Assembly (NCBI GenBank): GCA_015679605.1
Contig: JAAAVE010000052.1
Location: 1 to 40,689, forward strand
From: Podila epigama
Lineage: Eukaryota; Mortierellomycota; Mortierellomycetes; Mortierellales; Mortierellaceae
Direction: 5' to 3'
Length of the DNA stretch: 40,689 bases
The stretch's first letter is position 1; every line of letters begins with the position of its first letter. The translations under genes were made by a program, and so were the position numbers. The notes below the pieces were generated by a model, which was not told the origin of the DNA, did not search any database, and worked only from the letters and a program-made list of their open reading frames with translations. Of this stretch, positions 22,223 through 32,283 are shown one piece after another.

Positions 22223-25200
22223 ATGCTTCATTGCATGGATGCATCCCTTCCATCCCAATTCAACAAACCTGACGCCTTTCCTCACGCGATGAGCATCGCA
22301 GCATACCTCCAAACCGAGCTCGTTGCACTCTCCAATGAGTCTCGGCGTAAACATCCAGAGATTAAAGAAGTAATTCTTAGATGTCGCTGTTCTCACCTGT
22401 CTCAAGCAATTTGAATTTGGCACTGCACTAATTCTCCATGCGACATGGCCCCATCAGGCACTGACAATTACTTCATTGATTCCTTGTCCATTCTTTCGTA
22501 GGCTGCAGAGAGGGTCATCGCTCTCCTACGGCATTCTGGCCAAGGACAGGGTTTAAATCTTGCAAACAGTAAGCATTGAAAATACACGACACGATGCCTG
22601 TTACGGACATGGCACTCAAGTTTCCATTCCCATGGTTTTTGTCCTGATAGTGCTGAGCCAGAACCAAGATGTCCTGAAGCCTTTCCTCCTTGCGTGTGAC
22701 ACCAAGAATGTTAAACTCGTTACTATATCTATCGGTTGTCTTCGTGAATTAATCTCGCATCATGCCATGCCCGAGGTACGTCCATAGACTGCGGCCTCAT
22801 AATCAAACGCGTAACGTCAAAAGTTTGTCTTTATTCATAGGCATGTCTTGATTTTGTTCATGTTAGGGAGCAATTAAAGTTGTCTTGAAGACTCTAAACG
22901 ACATCATGTCCCAGGGCGTGGAAATCCAGCTTAAAATTTTGCAAACCATCCTACCACTCCTTACCAACTACGATGTCCACGGGGAATCTCTTGCAGAGGT
23001 AACACCTTGGACACTATTGCTCTGCGGGTCCTATATTGCCAGGATTTAGTTTTCAGAATTGAATCATATGGTTGACATGTTACTCGTCTTGTCCGTCTAG
23101 GCCCTCCTCCTCTGTTTTAGACTCCAAGACTCCAGGGTGATATTCGTCAACAACACTGCGGCGGCGACCCTTCGCCAACTGGTGATATACATCTTTGAAA
23201 AAGTAGGAGAGGAAGACATCAGGCTCCTTAAGGCAGGTAGGAATCTATGAGACACATGTAATGCGGCAGGATGAAATTGAACAAGTGATGATGGCATCAC
23301 ATAATTGCTCACTACTCGACTTGAAATTGCTCCTTCAGAGCCTCAACAAGGGGCTAACCAGGAAGCGACGGTACAAGATATGTCAACCACAGAGCAAGGA
23401 AATGAAGAGCAGCTGGGACCATGCGCTTTGGACGCGTATCTGCTGTTTCAAGATCTCTGTCTGTTGACAAATTCCGAGCCAGCCCAGTTCTTGCGGCTCG
23501 GTAGCATTAGCAAAACCTTTGGTCTTGAATTAGTAGAGAGTGTCCTTACGAATCACTTCCATTTGTTTAAACAGGCAAGTTCTGACACATGTTATATGCT
23601 TTTTTGTTGTAGATCAAATGTATTTACTAACGCGATTCATTTTGAATGTTTAGCATAATGAGTTTGCGGCACTACTACGAGAGAGGGTCTGCCCGCTAAT
23701 CATCAAGAACTTTTCCGACAAGCATGACTTTCCACAAACCATGCGGCTTATGCGGGTGGTTTACATCCTGATCAAGCAGTTCCACGAGATATTGGTATGA
23801 AGAACCATTCCTCTGTGCTGTGTGAATGAGCCCAAGGATTTGCATTGTTTGTCTGACTCCTTTTGCTACCTCGACAAATCAATAGACGATCGAGTGCGAA
23901 ATCTTCTTATCCATGCTGATAAAGCTATTGGAGCCTGAGGGAAATGTTCCATGGCAACGAGTCTTGGCCATGGAAATATTTCGAGGAATCTGTGGAGACA
24001 ACGCTTTGATGCGACGTATTTATCAGTCATACGACCTACAGAGCACCAGTACGGACATTTTTGGAGACATGATTATCGCGATTGGCCGACTCTCGACAGA
24101 AAAGCCATCGTTGATTGGCGCAGGAAGTTTTGTCCAGGATAACTCAGACTTGGCCCGACCATCCCACTCCAGCGAACGTGAAGCTGTGGAGGGTGGCACG
24201 GGTGGATTAAGTGTGGCATCTTCAACGATGCGAATCCAATGGTAAGGGCGTCCCGAACGACGTGTGTAATGAGGATTATATTTTTTGTTCATCTGTGTGA
24301 TACTTGGCGACTCCTTCATAGCCCTCACTGTTAAATATCCGTTGACATAGTGTTGATCAGCTGGACAAAGCGGAGCCACCTCAAATCCCAGAGACATATG
24401 TGTACTATCTGTCGTTGATCTGCATCAACTCTATCGCTGATGGACTTGCTTCGTATATCTTTCCTATTGTCTCTCATGCCCTTCATGAACAGCATCGGCT
24501 GGCTAATGATGGAGAGGACACAGGGGAGTCCTCGGACAGCGGTATATCGCGATCTGCTGTCGCGATCTTTCCTAACACCAACACTCTAGAGCTCTCGAAA
24601 GGAAAGGAGGCTACCGACATTGCTCTGGTGACCACAATGGCCGAGTCAGCATGGCCAGGACTATTGGCAGCTTTTTCTTATTTCCTAGGATCGAACCTTG
24701 ACGAGGAACTGTTTCACAACGTAATGCGCGCCTACCAGAACTTTACCAGCGTTTGTGGGGTGTTGCAACTGTCCATACCCCGTGATGCGTTCTTGACATC
24801 GCTCTGCAAGAACTGCTTGCCTGTTTTGCCTGCTCTGGATCAGCGCTCTACTTCGAACACAAGTACGACGGCTACGCCAGATGCCACCATTCCTATAATT
24901 TCGGACAAGAACATGTATTCTCTCCGAATCTTGCTAAATGTGGCGCAATACCTTGGAGGCACTCTGTTTGACAGTTGGTATCTAATTCTGGAGACTATGC
25001 AGCAGGCGGAACATCTTTTGACAGCAAAGTTGCATCGTGGAAGTGCATCCCAAACGAGCCAGTTAGGAAAGAAACAGACTAGCAGCACATACAATGCCTC
25101 GCAGCAGTCCAAAACTATGTCACCAACACACAGTGCAACAGGAAAAATGACATCTGGCCAGCCATCAAACGTCATCAATTACGCTGGTCCAACATCAGGA

Positions 25201-28200
25201 TCTTCCCACCAAGAGGCAGATCTCTTGGCGCTTCTTTCTTCTTTCAAGCAGCTCTTTGATCTCACGACGCATTTGGATCTTGCCTCGTTCCAAAGCTTCA
25301 CACGAGCTTTGTGTAAATTGGGTGCCGCAGGAAGTGGCCTCCCAGTCGCCGATGGCAAGGGATCATCCTCGGCCCCATTTGTGAAGGGTCTTCGTCACAT
25401 TAATGTGCGTGCGTATATCCCAAATCTTGCTGTCCCTTCGAACAACGTTACATTAGCATGGTACGAGATTGCAAAACTGACAATGCGATATTCCGAAAAA
25501 ACTATCCATAGAGGTCTGACGACAAATCCTTTGCCATTGAGAAACTCAGATATGTCGTTTTACTGAATGTGGACCGTGCCGCTTCGAAGGAGAATGGTGT
25601 GACAGTCTGGGAAATTGCCGTAGGCTATCTCATCGAGACTGCCAATCACCCTGTTCCTTCTGTCAGGATCCGGATGCAAGCATGCGATGCGATATCGGAT
25701 ATCGTCATCGCGGCTATGGCGCACGCGGAGCAAAACTCTTTGGCTCGACAGGAGGAAACACAGATGCGAGTCATGAACAACCTTCGGGAGCTCATCCAAA
25801 GCCATGATCACGTTCTTGTCGAGATACAACGAATGGGACTGGAAACCCTCAACAAGTTACTCCAGACTTCAGGGCAGTACTTGTCCTTTGGATGGGGGAT
25901 AATCTTTGAGATGATCCAGAGCTCAATCGGGACACCGGGACGACCAAGGAAGGAAGAAGAGCAGAGCAGTGACGCTGCAGCGCCGGCCTCTTCTGTAGCT
26001 TATCCTACAAAATCAACAGGTCTTGTCCGCATCGCTTTCCCATGCCTACAACTCATCTGCACCGACTTTTTATCGCTTTTGAACGCAACAAATCTTCAGT
26101 ATTGTATCGACTCCCTGGTGGCGTTTGCATACCAATCAGAGGACCTGAATATCTCTTTAACAGCGGTTGGGCTACTCTGGAATATTTCTGATTTTATCCA
26201 ACAGAGCTTGAGAGACGCTGGACCCCCACTCGCGGACACTTCAAAAGTGGTAGAGGGACCCAGCGCAGCTTCATTGTCTGATGAGGACATTGGTCAGCAC
26301 TTTCCAGACCCTGAATTGTCGCATGCGAACTTGAACGGCCTTTGGATGTTACTTCTTTACAAGATTTCGACTCTCTGCTCGGATATGAGACCAGAGGTGC
26401 GAAATGGTGCCATCCAGACACTCCTTCGGACTGTTCAAATCAATGCTAAGGGTTTGGATCTAAAGTCATGGCACCAATGTATTTGGAAGATCCTACTGCC
26501 GCTGCTAGATGATGTCGATGAGGCCTCTAGTCACAAGGTGGAACAGATTCCAGAGCCCGCCAGCACAGGATCTTTTGTGATGCGCCACGACTCGCCCAGC
26601 AAGCAATGGGATGAGACACATGTACTGCTCTTCAATGGCCTGACCGACATCTTTCAGAATTTTTTGTTGCAACTGATTCAGCTGGACGACTATTTGGACG
26701 CATGGAAGTTCATGTTGGAGCACTTTGAGTCTGCAGCACTATACTCATCCCCAGAGGTGGCTATTGCTGCACTAAAAGGAATTCAAGCGATGATGAAGGT
26801 GCCCGCCTCGATGGACGAGATGTCCCACCCAAATGCGCTGTCTTCACAAGAACGCATGAAGCGCCTCGAGCGCTTGTGGGACACTGCGTGGCACATTTGG
26901 GAGAGAATTGGAAGTGCCATCATTGGCCGAGCTCCGACAATAGCTATCAAGAGAGACAACACTGCACCTCGCCGTGATCGAACTATGACGATCAAATTCA
27001 CACAGGAGACACTCACAGAATACGTCAACATCATGCACCACTTGTACCCAATTTTGGCAAGCAAGTTCCAACTGCGTGATTTGCAAGCGTTGCTGGCTGT
27101 GTTGCATGAGATTCTTACATTCAGCTCGAGTCCCGTCTACCGCCCGGATATCGACTATCTTTCTCCATTGCAACTTTCTGTTCATGACACTCTTGTGATG
27201 TTGAATCTTGATTCCATCCCGGGAGGCCCAGCCGCAGTCTTAGCCCAATTGACAAACCAGTTCATGCTAGCACTGAGCAGTGGTACGGGGCCAGTAACGG
27301 ATACCACACCCCCACCGGGCGCACCATTGCCGCCCGTCCAACCAACCTACATTGCGTTGTGTAAAGTAACAGTGACCCGGATAGTCTTTTTGCTAGACAA
27401 GTATCAAAAGGAGAAGGATATCTATTCGAATGGAGTCTACGCCAAGATTCTGAAGGTAACACGCGTTTATGTGGCTACACAAACAGTCATGCATGTGTGA
27501 TTCAATTATTGCTGAGTAACCATGTTACATTGTACTATGCGTTTAGGCGCTTGGAACTGCAATGCGTCTTAGGTATCAGTGCCCATCTTCCTACAAACAC
27601 GTGGAAGATCTCCCGCTCTGGAAGATTGCCACAACAGCATTTTTGGACTGTATTAAGAGTGGGATCCATACAATCGAGGACATTGGCCAAGGTACGTAAA
27701 AATGACTTAGATTGACCTTGAGTGACCATCAAGATCGCACTGACAACACCATGCTTTCCAATAGACATATCGGATGAAAAGTTTCTTGACATTTGGAAGG
27801 AACTTGTTGTTGTCTGCCGTGGCACTATGGAGCCGTCCTTGTACGTTCATTTATCAAAGTCTCTTGATCAATAAGTGCAGGCACCTCTTTCTTCTATGTT
27901 GTTGTGAACTTTTCTAACNNNNNNNNNNNNNNNNNNNNNNNNNNNNNNNNNNNNNNNNNNNNNNNNNNNNNNNNNNNNNNNNNNNNNNNNNNNNNNNNNN
28001 NNNNNNNNNNNNNNNNNNNNNNNNNNNNNNNNNNNNNNNNNNNNNNNNNNNNNNNNNNNNNNNNNNNNNNNNNNNNNNNNNNNNNNNNNNNNNNNNNNNN
28101 NNNNNNNNNNNNNNNNNNNNNNNNNNNNNNNNNNNNNNNNNNNNNNNNNNNNNNNNNNNNNNNNNNNNNNNNNNNNNNNNNNNNNNNNNNNNNNNNNNNN

Positions 28201-28997
28201 NNNNNNNNNNNNNNNNNNNNNNNNNNNNNNNNNNNNNNNNNNNNNNNNNNNNNNNNNNNNNNNNNNNNNNNNNNNNNNNNNNNNNNNNNNNNNNNNNNNN
28301 NNNNNNNNNNNNNNNNNNNNNNNNNNNNNNNNNNNNNNNNNNNNNNNNNNNNNNNNNNNNNNNNNNNNNNNNNNNNNNNNNNNNNNNNNNNNNNNNNNNN
28401 NNNNNNNNNNNNNNNNNNNNNNNNNNNNNNNNNNNNNNNNNNNNNNNNNNNNNNNNNNNNNNNNNNNNNNNNNNNNNNNNNNNNNNNNNNNNNNNNNNNN
28501 NNNNNNNNNNNNNNNNNNNNNNNNNNNNNNNNNNNNNNNNNNNNNNNNNNNNNNNNNNNNNNNNNNNNNNNNNNNNNNNNNNNNNNNNNNNNNNNNNNNN
28601 NNNNNNNNNNNNNNNNNNNNNNNNNNNNNNNNNNNNNNNNNNNNNNNNNNNNNNNNNNNNNNNNNNNNNNNNNNNNNNNNNNNNNNNNNNNNNNNNNNNN
28701 NNNNNNNNNNNNNNNNNNNNNNNNNAAAAAAAAAGAGGGGAGCATGACGCCTTTGCATGGCTCTGATACCCTTGCTGGCAATGACATTGACGCTGACACT
28801 GGGATCGACATTGACATACAATTTGAATCAACCTGATAGCGTATGTGAAGCAAGCTGTCCTTGCTGGTCCAACTGGCCACCTTTTCTATCTTTATGAACC
28901 TTTGACAGAGGCAATGTTCTGTCACGATCCCGAAGTCCTTTCATTGCTAAAATCCTGTTTCCGTACAGCTGGGCGGTCATTTGGATTAAACAAGTAA
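22223..28997 (+). CDS. MON2: MON2-like Golgi/endosome trafficking scaffold, gapped
   Basis: Mon2 is a large HEAT-repeat relative of the Sec7/BIG Arf exchange factors without the Sec7 domain. It acts with Dop1 and a flippase (Neo1/ATP9A) at the trans-Golgi and endosomes. Exons before the gap: 22223-22369, 22502-22568, 22651-22775, 22867-22998, 23101-23236, 23339-23574, 23654-23794, 23886-24241, 24351-25404, 25512-27455, 27547-27691, 27765-27840 (about 1519 codons). A last exon 28840-28997 carries [13 protein letters not shown] and [15 protein letters not shown]. Landmarks: [94 protein letters not shown]. Candidate starts are 22223, 22235 and 22289; the third ([11 protein letters not shown]) matches the usual short N-terminus best. 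An unknown number of residues is lost in the N gap. One intron (25405-25511) is inferred from a frame change. Confidence 0.94.
23575..23653 (+). other. MON2 intron 6, GC-AG type
   Basis: Exon 6 ends ...HLFKQ with CAG followed by GCAAGT, a perfect GC-donor consensus. The 79-nt intron ends in TTTAG, and exon 7 begins [15 protein letters not shown]. The two flanks read as one continuous conserved Mon2 segment in the same phase, and no GT donor nearby would do this. Confidence 0.85.
27919..28725. other. Assembly gap of 807 N
   Basis: Unknown bases inside MON2. The left edge stops just after TTTTCTAAC, which looks like an intron branch site, so the next MON2 exon probably begins in the first tens of hidden bases. 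The right edge starts with nine A's, then intron-like DNA up to the acceptor TGATAG (28834-28839). The missing piece encodes the C-terminal part of MON2 apart from its last 52 codons. Confidence 0.98.
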
Positions 28998-29016
28998 TTT
29001 TTCAACAATGAATTCT
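28998..29016. other. 19-bp convergent intergenic spacer
   Basis: The MON2 stop TAA (28995-28997) and the stop of the minus-strand membrane-protein gene (29019-29017) are nineteen bases apart. The 3' UTRs must overlap. This is the second such convergent pair in the window. Confidence 0.8.
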
Positions 29017-30679
29017 TTAGTAATCAAAATCTCTTGCACGCTCGTCTCTCTGTCTACCATCAGCGAGGTTCTGATGCATTGTTAAAAAGTCTTCGGGCTG
29101 TCGCAGTCCTGAGGCAACAACCCATCGAGCAGAGGCCGAGTACTGCCTATTGTTATTGATATCGGCGGCAGCAGCTGCTGCCGCTGCTTTGCGCTTTTTG
29201 GCAGCTTCCTCCTCCAATTTCTTTTCCTCGTCTTCGTCACTGGCCATCTTATTGCGTTCTTCTTGGGCAGCTATTCTCTCTTGTTGCTTTTCGCGATAAA
29301 AGTTTTCAAAATCCCGTGGTGAAGTCATACCACGAGTCTCGCTCGTACCAGCTGGCTCCGGATCGTGCGCTGGGGATTGATACCTCAAAGCGGCGAAGCG
29401 ACCGCAATAACCATCCTTCCAGAACAGAGGGTTTGAAGCCCACTCGCGGACACATTTCTGCAATGCTTCCTCAGGGTTAGAAGCGGTGGGTGAGGAGGCT
29501 AAGGGTGAAGAGGATAACAAGAGGGAGGCGGTGGAAGATCCTTTGATGCATTCGTGGAGATGGGGTCCAATGATAGAAAGAAGCTGGCGGGAGATCAGAT
29601 GAGTTTTTGATGATGTCCAATGAGGTTGGGCTGGGGTGCCTAGTGGGATGGCGCCTTTGGTCTGGTCGTCTTTGCTCGGTTGCTCAGGGAGGGACATGTC
29701 ATCGCCATATTGCTCGGGGTTGCAGTCAGCTGCCTCTGATATGGATCCAGTAAAAGATGTGTCATCTTTCATTGTCAGAAGACGACGGCTCTTACTTGCA
29801 GCGAGGGTCGAAACAAGGTTTTCGATGTGAATATAATGCGTGGTGTCCGTGTTGAGTACGTAGGGGTAGACGGAGAGAAGAGGTCCTGCTTGCCAATCCG
29901 TATTATTGTGCAAGAAATGGTAAGACTAGAGATGGGCACGACAAATAAAAGGAGATCAGGGGGGAATTCATTGGACAGACACATGTCAACAAAGATCCAA
30001 CAATGAAAAAGAAAAACCTCACAACGGTCGCTAGATCATGAAGAAAAGAAAAGAAAAAAGACCACGGATATGTTACCTTTAAGAGGCCAGGCGCATCATC
30101 AGCCTTGCCGTTTTCAATGACAAGAGGAATGAGCATCTTACGCATGTGCTCTTCTTTGCCTGCCCGGCCGTTGACGTTGATGTTGTTGTGATTATTGTTG
30201 TTCTGGTTGTTGCTAGAGTAGATAATAGATCCGGATCCGCCTCGGAGAAGGTATGCAGGGCGGCGCATGACCACCTCTCCCTTGTGTTCGCCCACAAAAT
30301 AGACGGTGACGCCATAGTCTTCCGTATCTTTGGCCCAAGTTCTGGCAATAGCTCGTTTCAATTGAAAATTAGTGGCCTTATCCAATGCAGGCGAAGGATG
30401 TACGAGCACAATCACCATGGGCTTTCCAGTGCTACACCATTTAATAAATAGAAAAGGAAAAGAAAATAAGGGAAACGACGGAATCAGAGAACGAATGCAA
30501 TGTGAAAGATGGGCGACATGTATATATTTATATATATATTTTTTTGGACAGTACCGGTGCTTTGAAATATGGCGAGAACTAGATGATCGATGCAAAAGGG
30601 TTCTCAGGAATAACAGGGTTAACAACCCTGAGAGTGCTAGCCCCACTGCCCGAACAGTCCTTGAAGATGATCGCAGCAT
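29017..30679 (-). CDS. Type II membrane protein, GT31-like but divergent
   Basis: Three exons (30679-30555, 30431-30077, 29925-29017) give 462 codons in phase. A basic N-terminus followed by one hydrophobic segment (about residues 11-29, VGLALSGLLTLLFLRTLLH) suggests a Golgi-type signal anchor. After it comes MVIVLVHPSP, then LKRAIARTWAKD and VTVYFVGEHKGE, which resemble the opening strand, R-x-x-I-R-x-T-W motif and second strand of beta-1,3-galactosyltransferases (family GT31). The segment NTDTTHYIHIENLVSTL sits where GT31 enzymes carry the metal-binding Asp triad, but the Asps are absent. The C-terminal part has a Glu/Lys/Ala-rich helix (about residues 390-425). An Asn-rich stretch (NNQNNNNHNNINVN) is inserted near residue 114. 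I cannot assign an activity; the GT31 link is by eye and weak. Confidence 0.5.
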
Positions 30680-30857
30680 GGCGTGAGTTCTCTCCTATTT
30701 TTCCCTTTTTTTATGCGTGTGCGTGTGTGTGTCGCTAACGATGTTTGATGAGATGAAACTGAAAGGATGGAGATGATGATGCATGATGCCAACAAAAAAA
30801 GGGGATTTTTGGGCTGGCCACAAATGGCTGGACATTTTATGTACCCCTTAATAGCTT
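30680..30857. promoter_or_regulatory. Tandem intergenic spacer on the minus strand
   Basis: This 178-bp stretch holds the 3' end of the upstream coiled-coil gene and the promoter of the GT31-like gene. It contains a short (GT)n run at 30717-30731 and no other recognisable element. Confidence 0.4.
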
Positions 30858-32051
30858 CTATGATGTGTTTTGGCCTGAAGTGTCTTTAGCATGCGACCGA
30901 GATCTGCGGTCGGTGGGTTTTTCTTCTATCTCTTCTTCCTCCGCCGCCCGAAGACGTAGTAGTCGAGCTGCCTCAAGCATCTCTTGCTGTGCCTGCTCCA
31001 ACCTCTCCAACATTTGTTGGCGCTCTTCGTGTAAAACCACAATCTCGGCCGCCATCACCTGTACCATTCGGTGGGCTTCCGTTTCAGTCATATTGAGATT
31101 CTTGGCTGAGTATCGCTTGGTCATTGCTTCAGCAGTCTCCTCTGCCTTCGCATCCAAGTTTGTGATGAATTGTGAACGACGGGGAGCCGGTTGAGCGAGA
31201 CTGTGGCCAGACGCAGGCTCACCCAGGTCCACCGGGCCTAGGGCTTGTAATATTGTACTGGGGTCTTGTCCAAGCAAAGGCGGGAGGTTCAAGATATGCC
31301 GAACCTCGTCAGATGCCAAAAACGTGCTGCCAACCTTATGATGCTGTCCTGATGACGCCGAGCGCTTCTCTTCCGTTGCCTCATTTGAGCCGAGCAAATC
31401 GTCCCTGGTAAACTTTGGCTCGTTCTTCTTTTCGACATTGATATTGAAAGTGTTCTTTGCTTCTGATTTTGGCTCGTCATGTGTGTTGCTCGATTTTGCC
31501 TTTTGCATTTGGGCGCTCACATTGCTGACTGGCGCCTGATTATCACTTACGTCTGGGTTCTTGAGTGAGTTGCACTCGATCAGTTCCCGGTAGGGCTTCT
31601 TTGACATCTTTGACAGAGGAGATAGTGGCCGGGAATGATGGTGGTGGAGGTGAAGATGACGAAGTGGAGAAGTGGCAGCATCAGAAGGGATGCTTGTGGA
31701 GGTATTTTCTATACTCACTGTCTCTTTGATCTCCTTTGAAACATCGCTGCCTGTGTTGCCATCATCCTTCTTCATATCATGGTTATGAGGCTCATGAGGC
31801 TCATGAAGCTCCTGGCGATTCTCAGATGCTTCTGAGTGACTACGGCCTTCAGGCGGAGGCGTAGCATGATAAGCAAGCACACTGGCGAATCGCCGAGGCG
31901 AGGGTGAAGACGAACGTGAGCGGACGTGCGGCGAGCGACTCGGAGAGAGAGAACGGATGGAAGGTGGAGGAGGTGATCCAATATGAGGGGAAATGGAGCG
32001 AGGTAGACTGTATAAATTGGATCTGACACTGGAAAAGAGTCCTTGTTGCAT
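30858..32051 (-). CDS. Ser/Arg/Pro-rich coiled-coil protein, unrecognised
   Basis: A single-exon gene of 397 codons. I do not recognise the family. The first 70 residues are rich in Ser, Pro and Arg with SP/RS pairs (SLSPSRSPHVRSRSSSPSP), resembling phosphorylated basic linkers. The middle is polar and looks disordered, with a His-rich patch (HLHLHHHHS, about residues 130-138). Residues about 310-375 form a strong predicted coiled coil (AEIVVLHEERQQMLERL, EMLEAARLLRLRAAEEEE). The tail is basic (DRRSRSHAKD). There is no signal peptide or membrane segment. The long intron-free frame, in a genome where neighbours have up to 27 exons, and its ordinary codon pattern argue for a real gene. It is divergent from the threonyl-tRNA synthetase. 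Confidence 0.72.
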   Translation of the reverse strand: MQQGLFSSVRSNLYSLPRSISPHIGSPPPPSIRSLSPSRSPHVRSRSSSPSPRRFASVLAYHATPPPEGRSHSEASENRQELHEPHEPHNHDMKKDDGNTGSDVSKEIKETVSIENTSTSIPSDAATSPLRHLHLHHHHSRPLSPLSKMSKKPYRELIECNSLKNPDVSDNQAPVSNVSAQMQKAKSSNTHDEPKSEAKNTFNINVEKKNEPKFTRDDLLGSNEATEEKRSASSGQHHKVGSTFLASDEVRHILNLPPLLGQDPSTILQALGPVDLGEPASGHSLAQPAPRRSQFITNLDAKAEETAEAMTKRYSAKNLNMTETEAHRMVQVMAAEIVVLHEERQQMLERLEQAQQEMLEAARLLRLRAAEEEEIEEKPTDRRSRSHAKDTSGQNTS

Positions 32052-32283
32052 GGTGATGAACTAAATGGATGGATGGATGGATGCATGGATGAGAAAAAAA
32101 AAATGTTTTTCTACGCTTTTTTTTTTCCTTGTGCGACCATCATGTGAGACATGTGGTGCCCTTAATCGAATAAATGTTGCCACCATTATTTTTCACTTCA
32201 AAAAAAAAGGATTCGATTCACTCCGAATAAAAGAGGAATTTTGTAAAAAAAACATAACCACAACTCTTTCCAACCCGACCATC
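32052..32283. promoter_or_regulatory. Divergent promoter, coiled-coil gene / ThrRS
   Basis: A 232-bp spacer between divergent starts. It carries a GGAT tetramer repeat (about 32062-32092) next to the coiled-coil gene and several A- and T-runs (for example 32095-32103 and 32118-32126). An open frame spans 32065-32283 ahead of the ThrRS ATG, but its MDGWMDAW start is only the translated repeat. Confidence 0.5.

Noticed and set aside
28744-28833. ORF fragment with alternating Asp/Ile codons after the gap
   Set aside because: It ends at a TGA just before an acceptor and has no GT donor, so it cannot be an internal exon. It reads better as intron with a GACATTGAC-type simple repeat.
27868-28925. 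Long open frames on both strands across the N gap
   Set aside because: They are made almost wholly of unknown residues, because N codons cannot contain stops. They say nothing about coding.
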